From Norana najaformis (Eukaryota; Annelida; Clitellata; Crassiclitellata; Hormogastridae), in contig OZ029916.1 of assembly GCA_964023275.1 (NCBI GenBank), positions 14,686,607 through 14,750,606 of the forward strand: 64,000 nucleotides of DNA, read 5' to 3'. The translations under genes and the position numbers were made by a program. A model generated the notes under the pieces. The model saw nothing but the letters and a program-made list of their open reading frames with translations, made no database searches and had not been told where the DNA came from. Positions 41,101 to 46,690 of this stretch are shown piece after piece; position 1 is the first letter of the stretch; the number at the start of each line of letters is the position of its first letter.

Positions 41101-44100
41101 GAATTACAATGTGAGTTTACTTATTTATCTGGCTATATACATACAGCTGTTCAACATCTACATACAGATATTGGTCACAGAAGCATTAGAGAATATAGAT
41201 GATGGAGTCAAGGTTGGAGGGAATCTGGTAAACGCCATAAGATTTGCAGATGATCAGGCAATGGTAGCAGACACCAGTGCTGGACTACAAAGAACAATGG
41301 ATGCATTGAATAAAAAATCACAATGGGAAAAGAAGCATTCTGGAAGAGAGGAGAACGTCTGAGAGGAAAGCTGAATATGGATCTAAAGAAAAGAATGGTA
41401 AAATGTTTCATATGGAGTGTAACACTGTATGGTTCTGAGACAAGGACTATTGGAAAGGCAGAAATAGAGAAACTAGAGGCATTTGAAATGTGGATATGGA
41501 GAAGAATGGCCAAAATCAGTTGGAAGGATGATAAAACCAGTGAGTTGTTGCACTTGGTACAAGAAGAAAGGACACTGGTCTGTACAATATGGAGGAGACA
41601 AATGAACTGGATTGGTCACATACTGCGAGAAAATTCTCTCCTGAGGACAGTGATTGAAGGAAGAATTAAAGGAACGAAGGTTCCAGGAAGACCAAGAAAT
41701 ATTCTATTGGACTGGATGGTGGATAAAGAAAGAAGATGGGGCTACAAAGAAGTTAAAGAAAGGGCACACACAGAGAAGAGTGGCGTCATTGGACTCTTGG
41801 ACCTGCCTAACGGCAGAACACTGAAGAAGAATACATACAGCAACTTTTAAGAGCCTTTTAACAATGTCTAAAAAATTCCACATTGGCTGTGATATTAGTA
41901 ATGAGGAAGAAGATCCCATATATCAGTCAAAGCTGTTAAATGGTTTTCCCACACAGAGGCCTCTGAGAAGTGCTTTATGCAGTCATAGCTCTAAGTCACT
42001 GAGTGAAAAGGGTTGTCTTCTGATTTTGTGAGGATAAGTGCATTCAGTATGTTGATAGAAATGACAGTGTAACTGGCAGTTCAGTTGATCACAGACTGAT
42101 ATTCTATCATGGTCAGCTTATTATTAAGAATTCTGCCAAGACATTCAGAAATTAACAAAAAAAACAATCAAATTGATTTCCTTGATCAAAAGTGTGATTG
42201 TTTTAATTATGGTAACGATGATCGAAACGTACAGTTTGATAAAGATTTGGTATATGGACAAAGTAAATAACTAGTTATTTACTCTCTCGTTTCTTGCCAG
42301 AGATTCTTATTACTGCGGGAGGTGAGAATGTGGCACCGGTGCCAATAGAAAACACTGTCAAAGAGGAGCTTCCATGCATTAGTAACTGTGTACTTATTGG
42401 AGATGGTCGAAAATTCCTCTCAATACTCCTCACACTCAAGGTATCCAAAAGAAATCTTCTTCATTAGCTGTTGGTTTAGCTTATTTGGTTTCAGTTTTTG
42501 TCTTGATAATGTGGTTGTATAACTTGTATGACTCACTGATGCATATAGAAGAAGAAGAAGAGAAAAAAGAGGAGTCCATAAAGCTAAACCTGAGAGGCAG
42601 CCATGAGAATGAAATGTTAGCCTCTTCTTAGCCGTGGCATATGAGGACTTGTTGGCAGTCCTCCTCTCCCTCACCATTTCATCTTACCAACGATGGTGCA
42701 TGGTCAATGTTCTCTTTTTATGGTGGGTTTGCACGGCACAAGGGGAACAGAAAACCCAAAAATATCTTTCTGCTTTGGCAGGAAGTTGAACCCCTAACCT
42801 TCAGGTTGAGAGTTCAGCATGCTAACCACTAGATTCATTTCTGTAAATGAATGTGCCTTGGTAAGTTTAAAATTATTTTAAATGCATTTAGTTTACAATT
42901 TTTCTTGTGTTTGTGCATGTTGTTATTGCAAAGGTGTAAACTGTTGCAACAGTATCAGTGCCTTTGTGAGGTCCTTAAAACATGCTATACAAGTGCTTGG
43001 ATACCTACATACATACGTACATCCACAGTAATTGTAATCATGACAATTTATACAGCATTGTCAGTAGCAATCTTCTTCAATGACTACTTATAATGTAAAA
43101 TGTTGGCGCACACGAGTCCAACAATAAATGATAAATGGATGTTGTACAAAATCAAAAATAAATGCTAATACTAGACAGTAAGCAGAAAATTTTAACTGTT
43201 AGTAGATGAGTCTAGGACCTTTGCCCATAAGACTATTGCTCATAGGACCATCACTCGTAGGACTTTCACGCATAGGACTTTCGCTCATACAGTCTTTTAC
43301 TCGTATGAATGTCACTCATAAGCAGCCTGCAATTACGCATTCAGTGAATTTCCTTGCACTAAGCAGGTTTTGTTTTCACAAACAATTATTAATAAAACAC
43401 AGCTGCCAGTGTTTGTTTACTTGGAACATTTTATTGTGAATAGACTTAAAACTCAATACAGCATTAGGTCAAAAGAACGTAAACATTGGAAATGTAGACT
43501 TGAAGACTGTAAACTACTTGAACGATAAGTAAACCAAGGCACGTTAATACGTCATCATGGCAGTTTTCCCGTAGGTTGCCACTGTCCTCACGACACGATC
43601 CCTCGGGATGCGATGGCGCGTGATGCTCTGTTGCTCGACGCCAGTAACACACTGAAAGAAGGTTGATTTTTGTTTCACACAATCGCTCTGGAGTCCAGAG
43701 AGAAGCTTCCACATTTTTGGGTGACTGTACTGAAACAGTGCCTGAAGTCCATGGTACCATCCTTCCACGCTGTTTGTAGTTCTTCCTATTCTCTCAGCAT
43801 CTGCTGGTTCCACATATGAGCGAAAGACCTATGAGTGATAGTCCGTATACCTTAGCAGATAATATATGGGATCTCAAAAGTCTCTTAGAAACAAAAACAT
43901 TCTCGGCTTCTTGGATGGTTACAGGAAAACTATTCCAGGCATGTGAGCTGGCGACTCTAAAGGCACGGTCACCCATTTTAGTCTTAGTTGCTGGTTTATA
44001 ACTATATATACATTAGAAGACCTTGATAATCTCAGCCGGAGTCGAGTAGGATCACCAGACGTACATCTCTGATTGGTTTTGAACTTGGTGTTTGAATGTC

Positions 44101-44844
44101 TTGAATTTTTGACAGACTGAGGTATGCACGGACAAAAATGAACCGACTGATGTATTGGCACCATGTGTAATCCAGTGGTGCCAGAACCTTGGCTGTGATG
44201 TTCGGACGGTGACTGAATTTCTTGAGCAAAAGGATGCTCGAGTTTTCCAGGCCATTCAAAGAGGCATTGATCGTGCAAACCAAAAGGCGATATCCCATGC
44301 GCAGAACATACAGAAGTGGTGTGTCTTACCGCGTGATTTCTCTCTCAGCTCTGGCGAATTCGGTAACTTCTTAGTTGCATTTATTTTAGCTTTTTTCAAC
44401 TACTTATTGTGATTTGGAACCTAAAGTTGAAATTTATCATATGGATTCTCTCGACAATATGAAATCTTGCAGCATGATTTTCACAGAGCTTTTCAGTGAA
44501 CCTGCACATACATACATACATATTGATGTGTCTGCATTTCACTGTGCTGCAGAAAATGAAGATATAGCACCAGTTTCTTCATAAAGAAGAGTTTTAATAA
44601 GAATTGTTAGCAGATTTTTATGGATGTGAAATCCAAACAAATTCCAAAGGCTTTTTGTGTATATACACTTATCTGTACATCGAGTTCAGCAGTTTGTAAC
44701 TACCTCAGAGCGTTGAGCTGTTTTTTACGGAAATATGTCTATTGCATTTTAGGTCCAACCATGAAACTTAAACGTCAGGTTGTCTATGAGACATACAGGC
44801 AAATGATCGACTCTCTGTACTTGTCCACTGAGCAAAATCCATGA
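13972..44844 (+). CDS. ACSBG: Long-chain-fatty-acid--CoA ligase, bubblegum (ACSBG) family; 15 coding exons
   Basis: The enzyme activates long and very-long-chain fatty acids: ATP plus fatty acid gives acyl-AMP, then acyl-CoA. The rebuilt exons (listed separately) keep one frame through every junction and give 706 residues; human ACSBG1 and ACSBG2 are about 724 and 666. Visible motifs: residues 232-258 with WQEF; P-loop YTSGTTGSAKG at 264-274; GCEILISYLPLSH in exon 8; VPRVWEKI in exon 9; IYGLSECSG at 453-461; DGWLHSGD at 523-530; hinge GRLKEILITAGGEN at 544-557; and GPTMKLKR at 677-684, holding the catalytic-lysine position K681. The N-terminal 51 residues (exon 1) are not conserved. Oddities: the P-loop has Ala where Pro is usual (SAKG, not xPKG). 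No signal peptide or transmembrane segment is evident, as is usual for these membrane-associated enzymes. Family assignment is near certain; exon 1 and possible extra exons in the 15.5-kb first intron are less so. Confidence 0.93.
14380..14600 (+). repeat. Minisatellite of alternating 27- and 25-bp units
   Basis: TTAGGATTATGGTTTAGAGA-type units start at 14457, 14484, 14511 and 14563, at exact 27-bp spacing for the first three. Units of TTTCTGGTGCATGGAACCAG type, which contain a self-complementary TGGTGCATGGAACCA core, sit at about 14372, 14431 and 14537. The two unit types alternate in a complex array. Confidence 0.85.
16108..16230 (+). repeat. tRNA-derived SINE, head region
   Basis: GTGGCTGATTGGTTGAG at 16115-16131 fits a pol III A box and GGGTTTGAGGGTCC at 16151-16164 a B box. 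The following GTTACTGTGTAACAACCTT resembles the body of the minus-strand copy at 25795 and the one at 53770. The acceptor stem does not pair, so this is not a tRNA gene. Confidence 0.55.
17102..17175. repeat. (TA)n/(CATA)n microsatellite
   Basis: An alternating purine-pyrimidine run of about 70 bp, mostly TATA with CATA and CGTA interruptions. The two overlapping open frames across it are simple-sequence translations. Confidence 0.9.
17877..18016. repeat. Long near-perfect inverted repeat (about 66-bp arms)
   Basis: The left arm, about 17877-17943, and the right arm, about 17951-18016, are reverse complements with only a handful of mismatches around a loop of about 7 bases. The shared core is GATATATGTAATATTTTAGC. 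The right arm continues into the RT fragment; the left arm duplicates its end in reverse, as in an inversion by twin priming or a foldback repair event. Transcribed, it would form a long hairpin RNA. Confidence 0.9.
17957..18236 (-). pseudogene. CR1-like LINE RT fragment
   Basis: Two minus frames share RT tail motifs: MSFRNLGVILDQD in one, HMDYCNSILAGLPR in the other. These are the same landmarks seen in order in the intact tail at 10568-11350, so a frameshift separates them. It lies inside the hAT-like element and its downstream edge is the foldback at 17877. Confidence 0.7.
18232..18345. repeat. Dispersed repeat D, copy 1
   Basis: About 100 bp beginning TGCTCAGAAGTCAGTAAGCA and including TTAGCCATCAAACTGC is repeated in the same orientation at 19985-20085, 1.7 kb away. 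It lies within the hAT-like element, so copy 2 may be an excised or duplicated piece of it. Confidence 0.75.
18543..18743 (+). pseudogene. Acidic ORF inside the hAT-like element
   Basis: A 66-codon frame rich in Asp, Glu and Ser, ending DNLKLTEETFNLLSDE just before the right terminal repeat. A transposase end next to the right TIR would be usual for hAT elements, but no catalytic or dimerisation motif can be seen, so it may be chance. Confidence 0.25.
19975..20085. repeat. Dispersed repeat D, copy 2
   Basis: Matches 18232-18345 in the same orientation, starting GTGCTCAGAAGTCAAGTAGG and passing through AGTTCTTTGTGTGTTTGTAA and TTAGCTATCAAACCGC. Divergence is visible but alignment is continuous for about 100 bp. 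Confidence 0.75.
20925..21056. repeat. Dispersed repeat C, copy 1
   Basis: The segment with GGGACCTTGAATGACTTGGC, GGTGGTGAAGGATCTCAC and AATGAGCTGGGTCAAGGCC is repeated at 31490-31645 in the same orientation. It has no coding pattern and no tRNA-like boxes; the class is unknown. Confidence 0.75.
21905..22112 (+). mobile_element. CR1-like family X, 3' UTR fragment
   Basis: It aligns block by block with the 3' UTR of the minus-strand element at 10411: CAGCCACCGTAGCTGTC, GCCTGACTCTTGGATCTTGA, CTATCGATTTTGTTTTGACT, AATAAGCTGGTTCCTGTGAC and GGGTGCTGTAGAAATCTCGG, ending with one ATTACG unit near 22108. It has no RT coding left. Confidence 0.8.
23822..24685 (-). pseudogene. piggyBac transposase (DDE, PGBD-like), core, inactivated
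   Basis: The frame entering at about 24690 reads MTAFLGLQIAMGV, then HDYWSTEPTLEMPWYG, then STDEQMTGR (first catalytic Asp region), then PNKPQRFGIKL, where a stop replaces the usual Trp before VLADSKNEYW (near 24300). Next comes YKLYTDNFYTRP at about 24165 (second Asp). After a stop near 24018 the protein resumes in another frame with YNSHMDGVDLHDQ (third Asp, about 23975-24013). At least one nonsense change and one frameshift are therefore present. No intact product can be made. Confidence 0.88.
25321..25530 (-). pseudogene. Possible N-terminal segment of the piggyBac transposase
   Basis: A 69-codon minus frame inside the element, beginning MLGKGISILEVLKRVPDDTD and rich in acidic residues, sits where the acidic N-terminus of piggyBac transposases is expected. 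Sequence similarity cannot be judged by eye; position is the argument. Confidence 0.4.
25795..25925 (-). repeat. tRNA-derived SINE, head region
   Basis: On the minus strand TAGCCAATTGGTTAGAG (rc of 25901-25917) is an A-box match, and ATGAATTTGACCC (rc of 25864-25876) a weak B box. Then GACTGTTACTGTGTAGGGAC and CTTGCACAAGACCTTCACTC follow as a SINE body. It lies just right of the piggyBac element. Confidence 0.6.
28431..28472 (+). repeat. (TATG)n microsatellite
   Basis: Ten perfect tandem units of GTAT, immediately before repeat B copy 2. Confidence 0.95.
28500..28940 (-). repeat. Dispersed repeat B, copy 2, with a 120-codon open frame
   Basis: It shares TTAAATGTCATTAAG (28547 onward), CTCAACCAACAGGTTTCCAT and a GATGGTAGAAGACACAGTGT block (about 28799-28818) with copies at 11536 and 53615. 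A minus frame at 28577-28939 is open for 120 codons (it includes HCVFYHPLGQHWTVMLDDGA). Copy 3 shows a related but degraded reading (HGVFYHQPREC). This could be a relic of coding capacity or a coincidence of composition. Confidence 0.6.
29664..29825 (+). CDS. ACSBG: ACSBG exon 2
   Basis: It begins after CTGTTAAG, a weak acceptor just behind an in-frame TAA, and ends ACTTG/GTGAGC in phase 1. It encodes GPDMLHHATGFTTWCRDEAV and then the helix VFRNVVENYPEHKALG, the start of the conserved ACSBG body (TTxxxDxxVxLRM). Confidence 0.9.
30170..30255 (+). CDS. ACSBG: ACSBG exon 3
   Basis: TTTTTGCAG/CAACTG to AAAG/GTACAC; phase 1 in, phase 0 out. Encodes DGQWQTMTFREYYSFVITAA, the substrate-side strand and helix that precede the GVGIIGFNSPEW block. 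Confidence 0.95.
31490..31645. repeat. Dispersed repeat C, copy 2
   Basis: Matches 20925-21056: GTGGACCTTAAATGGCATGG, AGTGGTGAAGGATCTTACCA, AAAATGAGCAGGGTCGAGGC, GTTGCTATTAGG. Same orientation as copy 1. Confidence 0.75.
31895..32402 (+). pseudogene. RTE-type LINE reverse transcriptase C-terminus, degraded
   Basis: Reading across several stops and frameshifts on the plus strand gives IAMGKDAFMNRK, MVKTLIW, RRLEAFELWVWRRMEEVNW, EKRSLMATIRKRQRKWIGH, KRRGRPRQMLLDWIM and a terminal WRHWMFEPAQWQRT. This is the well-known tail of RTE-like endonuclease-reverse transcriptases. The sense matches ACSBG, so it is transcribed within intron 3. A related copy is in intron 12. Confidence 0.85.
32455..32516. 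repeat. Dispersed repeat E, copy 1
   Basis: ACAGGTCTGTGAAATACAGC and GAGTTGGAAGAAATACTATG and ACCTCTTACAAGAGTTT match 37767-37829 at about 59 of 63 positions in the same orientation. It begins about 50 bp past the end of the RTE fragment. Confidence 0.85.
32946..33034 (+). CDS. ACSBG: ACSBG exon 4
   Basis: CTGTTAG/CTTGGC to GCATG/GTAGGG; phase 0 in, phase 2 out. Encodes LGLQPYKGVGIIGFNSPEWF, the conserved ACSBG adenylation-domain start. The split codon makes Cys where vertebrate ACSBGs have Gly (IFACG). Confidence 0.95.
33035..33932 (+). other. ACSBG intron 4 with pyrimidine-rich tract
   Basis: No repeat family was recognised except a T/C-rich run of TTTTCTTC-type units at about 33745-33850 that leads to the exon 5 acceptor. 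Confidence 0.7.
33933..34134 (+). CDS. ACSBG: ACSBG exon 5
   Basis: TCTTGCAG/TGGACT to TACG/GTACAT; phase 2 in, phase 0 out. Encodes GLATGIYTTNSPDACQSIA, then NVLMVENDHQLQKILSIW and VVQYKGQL. The GIYTTNS signature is typical of bubblegum synthetases. Confidence 0.97.
34135..35343 (+). other. ACSBG intron 5
   Basis: AT-rich, with a short (TTA)n run near 34520. No exon or recognised transposon. Confidence 0.7.
35344..35445 (+). CDS. ACSBG: ACSBG exon 6
   Basis: TCTTACAG/TGGCAA to ACACA/GTAAGC; phase 0 both ends, 34 codons. Encodes WQEFLEFGKDVPDSELD and ends NKCCTLIYT, the first half of the ATP-binding P-loop motif. Confidence 0.97.
35446..36947 (+). other. ACSBG intron 6
   Basis: It includes a GC-richer block at 36380-36660 with overlapping minus frames of 85-132 codons (36186-36848). 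I do not recognise them; the frames overlap each other and lack splice support, so I treat them as non-coding, possibly an unclassified repeat. Confidence 0.55.
36948..36995 (+). CDS. ACSBG: ACSBG exon 7 (P-loop microexon)
   Basis: TTTTCAG/TCGGGT to GATAAT/GTACGT; 16 codons, phase 0 both ends. Encodes SGTTGSAKGVMLSHDN, the core nucleotide-binding loop. Skipping this 48-bp exon would keep frame but remove the P-loop. Ala occupies the usual Pro position before KG. Confidence 0.97.
37390..37557 (+). CDS. ACSBG: ACSBG exon 8
   Basis: TCTTTAAG/ATGATC to CTCAAG/GTATTT; 56 codons, phase 0 both ends. Encodes MIWTAKMAGQTVNWRYG, YLPLSHVAAQIIDIYVP and TVYFARPDALK. The upstream context has a poor pyrimidine tract, but continuity of the protein supports this acceptor. 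Confidence 0.95.
37558..38478 (+). other. ACSBG intron 8 with repeat E copy 2
   Basis: It holds repeat E copy 2 at 37767-37829 (ACAGGTCTGTGAAATACGGT...). Otherwise no recognised feature. Confidence 0.7.
37767..37829. repeat. Dispersed repeat E, copy 2
   Basis: Same orientation and length as the copy at 32455-32516, with four transitions visible (for example CAGCCATG versus CGGTCGTG). Confidence 0.85.
38479..38660 (+). CDS. ACSBG: ACSBG exon 9
   Basis: ATTGTTAG/GGTTCT to GACAA/GTAAGT; phase 0 in, phase 2 out. Encodes GSLGETLKKVRPTAFLGVPR and VWEKIQEKMMAVG, the VPRVWEK motif of the acyl-CoA synthetase linker region. Confidence 0.97.
38850..39037 (+). CDS. ACSBG: ACSBG exon 10
   Basis: ATTGTAG/TGGAAC to TTCTG/GTAAAT; phase 2 in, phase 1 out. 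Encodes WTLADYLVFQTVRQALGLDR, VVTAAPVKRETLEFF and LEIYGLSECSG, the YGLSE adenylate-binding motif. Confidence 0.97.
39038..39663 (+). other. ACSBG intron 10
   Basis: Unremarkable AT-rich intron; no repeat or exon seen. Confidence 0.7.
39664..39773 (+). CDS. ACSBG: ACSBG exon 11
   Basis: TTGTTCCAG/GGCCAC to GTGAA/GTAAGA; phase 1 in, phase 0 out. Encodes PHTFTTPWSCRFTSVGKEML and KLINEDKEISGE, the least conserved part of the catalytic core. The frame is fixed by its neighbours. Confidence 0.9.
39774..40508 (+). other. ACSBG intron 11
   Basis: It ends with a short (CTTA)n run at about 40464-40482 just before the acceptor. Nothing else recognised. Confidence 0.7.
40509..40659 (+). CDS. ACSBG: ACSBG exon 12
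   Basis: TTTGCACAG/CTCTGC to CTGAAAG/GTTCTA; phase 0 in, phase 1 out. Encodes LCLSGRNVFMGYLNDEE, FDDDGWLHSGDCGRRDEDG and FIFITGRLK. The GWLHSGD Asp contacts the ribose in this superfamily. Confidence 0.96.
40660..42300 (+). other. ACSBG intron 12
   Basis: It contains (ACAT)n/(TATA)n microsatellites at 40940-41070 and an RTE-type LINE fragment at 41130-41850. It ends TTGCCAG. Confidence 0.7.
41130..41850 (+). pseudogene. RTE-type LINE reverse transcriptase, internally deleted
   Basis: Frame 1 (41111-41362) carries the palm motif NAIRFADDQAMVADTSAGL (FADD box) and stops; frame 2 (41323-41850) carries MGKEAFWKRGERLRGK, KRMVKCFIWSVTLYGSETR, EAFEMWIWRRMAKISW, RQMNWIGHILRENSLL and VPGRPRNILLDWMVD. 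The normal stretch between the FADD box and the MGKEAF motif, about 40-50 codons, is missing, and the frame shifts at the join. The last 175 codons are open, so the copy is younger than the one in intron 3. It is sense to ACSBG. Confidence 0.9.
42301..42440 (+). CDS. ACSBG: ACSBG exon 13
   Basis: CTTGCCAG/AGATTC to CTCAAG/GTATCC; phase 1 in, phase 0 out. Encodes EILITAGGENVAPVPIENT and VLIGDGRKFLSILLTLK. The exon opens right after the hinge GRLK, where the C-terminal subdomain begins. Confidence 0.97.
42535..42840 (-). mobile_element. tRNA-derived SINE (family S), full-length looking
   Basis: On the minus strand it starts near 42838 with an A box TAGTGGTTAGCA (rc of 42820-42831) and a B box GGGGTTCAACTTCC (rc of 42781-42794), a tRNA-like head. 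The body includes GCTAACATTTCATTCTCATG and GGCTGCCTCTCAGG. It ends at a (TTC)n run (rc of AGAAGAAGAAGAAG at 42547-42560). The same body occurs at 48990-49140 and 52150-52290, each also ending at a trinucleotide repeat. Confidence 0.75.
43208..43851 (-). mobile_element. Mutator-like (MULE) element, deleted derivative
   Basis: It is flanked by TTAGTAGAT (43199-43207) and TTAGCAGAT (43852-43860), a 9-bp target duplication with one change. Both ends carry copies of a TAGGACTTTCGCTCAT-type unit: a tandem series at 43210-43320 and one or two inverted units at 43813-43848. The interior encodes only the C-terminal piece of a MULE transposase. It inserted into the CR1-like LINE that lies in ACSBG intron 13. 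Confidence 0.8.
43544..43813 (-). pseudogene. MULE transposase, C-terminal fragment
   Basis: The frame reads EPADAERIGRTTNSVEGWY, then ALFQYSHPKMWKLLSGLQSD and RHRIPRDRVVRTVATYGK. The R-TNN-VEGWH helix block is the conserved C-terminal part of MULE transposases often found with FLYWCH fingers in invertebrates. The catalytic DDE core is absent, so the element is non-autonomous. Confidence 0.75.
44116..44362 (+). CDS. ACSBG: ACSBG exon 14
   Basis: TTTTTGACAG/ACTGAG to TTCG/GTAACT; phase 0 in, phase 1 out. Encodes TEVCTDKNEPTDVLAP, FLEQKDARVFQAIQRGIDRA and IQKWCVLPRDFSLSSGEFG, the C-terminal lid region. Confidence 0.96.
44753..44844 (+). CDS. ACSBG: ACSBG exon 15 and stop codon
   Basis: CATTTTAG/GTCCAA to TGA at 44842-44844; phase 1 in. 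Encodes GPTMKLKRQVVYETYRQMID and ends SLYLSTEQNP. The GPTxKLKR block holds the lysine that acts in acyl-adenylate formation in this superfamily. Confidence 0.96.
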
Positions 44845-46690
44845 TCAAATTAGCTGTTTAGTTGTTCATCATATAGTTAATGTTCAGTTGTTGTTTGATT
44901 GTTCAGCTTGTTTTCTGTGCCTAGTTTCAAGGATTTCCCATGTAGCATCTTAAGTTTGCGTTTGAGGCTGTGTTTGTGATGCTAATTTATTGGAAGCATG
45001 TTAATTTCTAGTGAAACAAACATCTCTCAAGATTCTACTAAAGCAGTTTCAATGTGGATTTTTGTTCAGTATTGCTTGCTTTGTGTGACTACTAGTCTTG
45101 ATGAAGTCTCGGTGACATTTTGGCTGTTAATATTGATAAGAATAAGGAGCCAGCACTGTGTAAAATTTGAATGTATTAGTTTATACAAGTGGTTGCTGCA
45201 TGTTTTCCAGTGTTTGTAGTAAACAGTACTCGCTGATTAGCAAGACATCCAGCTGACTGTTTTTAGCAAAACCACGGTTATGTTTACTTACTGGTATAAA
45301 ATGTTCAGTTCTTAAAGCATTCTTTGTTTGCAGAGGAATGGTTTTATCCAAATGCAGATTACATTTTATAATTGCTCATGCCTTCAAAATTGCTGAATCA
45401 GCAGAGAAATATTTACCTTTTTCAGCCAGTTTATCCACGATAGGCTGCCTCTCTGTCTCAGTGTACCGACTTTCTGGGTATCGACCTGACTGCGGTTTGC
45501 AAATAACTGTTTGCATTTATTATGTTGGCCTACCAATTTCACTGTCTTATTCATGAAAACTGTTAAAAATTTGTTTGTTTTGTTAAAAGAGCTTGATTTG
45601 TGGTGTATGTACACATGTGTTGTTCTACTTGTAAATATCCATGCATCGACACAAACATGGTCAGTTTGGAAATAATGTATTTTGTTCTGCCACAGTTGTT
45701 AGTTTATGATGTACTTGTTTTCCACTGTCATTTTAAAAACAGATTTTGCTGTTTATTTAGTTACAATTTTTAGCATTGGGTTTTGTGTTTCATGGTGCCA
45801 CAATTGTACCTTAGGACCTTACTTTGTTCAGAATCAGAAGTTTAACATAAGATCTTATTTTTCAGTATACCATTATTTGTATTTAGTTTTTTTCACACTG
45901 TGCCAATTTTTACTCAGTTGTCTAATATTTTTGCTTTCAGCAGTTTTTTTAAAGTGGAGATCAAATAGAAGCAATTAATAGAATTGTTCTTAAAAATATA
46001 AATTCTCGCAATTATGATGGGAACATTGTATTATCATCATCATCACCCACAAATATCAGAGAAGATACATTGTAAATTTCTGCGCTAGTTTTTCTTACTT
46101 GCTGTTATTTTTTCTGTTCATTAAATATAAAACTGGATTGCAACTGTAGGTCTAGATTCTTTAGTTGAGCATTCGGCCAGTGCGAGCGTTTCTTCTGATC
46201 AAACAAAGTCAATGACATTTCTGATGTACATATTAAAGAAGAATGCCTCCCCAGCAGACAGCCAAGAAGGAATGAATCTTAAAGCCCTTACTCTGCTCTA
46301 ATTGTCATTTACTTTTTACTTACGTCATTCCAAATTAAATTGCCTGATGTGCCAAACAGAATTTATTTCTACCCCCAACAGGCTCAAACTTGAGCTCCAT
46401 TTAATCACAAGTTAAAATTATAATAGACTGCTCAACAATCTCATTGCAATTAGTGCCAACACTTTCAAAGATGCTTTATTCGTGAGATCAGGGGGATGTT
46501 TGTTGAGATACATATTGTGAGAGTTGCTGCTTCTGTTGACATTTTCCTGATCGTTTATGCTTTATTTGGCTTATGTTTAACAGTGACACCTATGTGATGA
46601 TCTGCAGTGAATTTGTAATAACTTTGACTTATTTAAGTCATAAAAATTTTAATAAAGGAAATCTGCGTTATTTTATATTTTTAATAAACA
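44845..46690 (+). other. Candidate ACSBG 3' UTR
   Basis: No coding sequence is recognised. AATAAA at 46651-46656 and a second at about 46683 are plausible poly(A) signals; the real end is unknown. Plus-strand T-richness and CpG scarcity continue through this stretch. Confidence 0.4.

Larger units (their letters stand above)
43021..43990 (-). mobile_element. CR1-like LINE 3' portion, split by a MULE
   Basis: The right part (43852-43985, minus) encodes GDRAFRVASSHAWNSFPVTI and KRLLRSHILSAK, the end of a CR1-type RT. The left part (43021-43207) continues the frame for a few codons to a stop, then gives a short 3' UTR ending GCTGTATAAATTGTCATGAT and an ATTACAATTAC tail. The MULE sits between the two halves. 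Confidence 0.75.
42441..44115 (+). other. ACSBG intron 13
   Basis: It is filled by a tRNA-derived SINE (42535-42840) and a CR1-like LINE interrupted by a MULE (43021-43990). Confidence 0.75.

Noticed and set aside
42765..42840. tRNA gene on the minus strand
   Set aside because: A and B boxes are present, but the acceptor stem does not fold and a SINE body follows.
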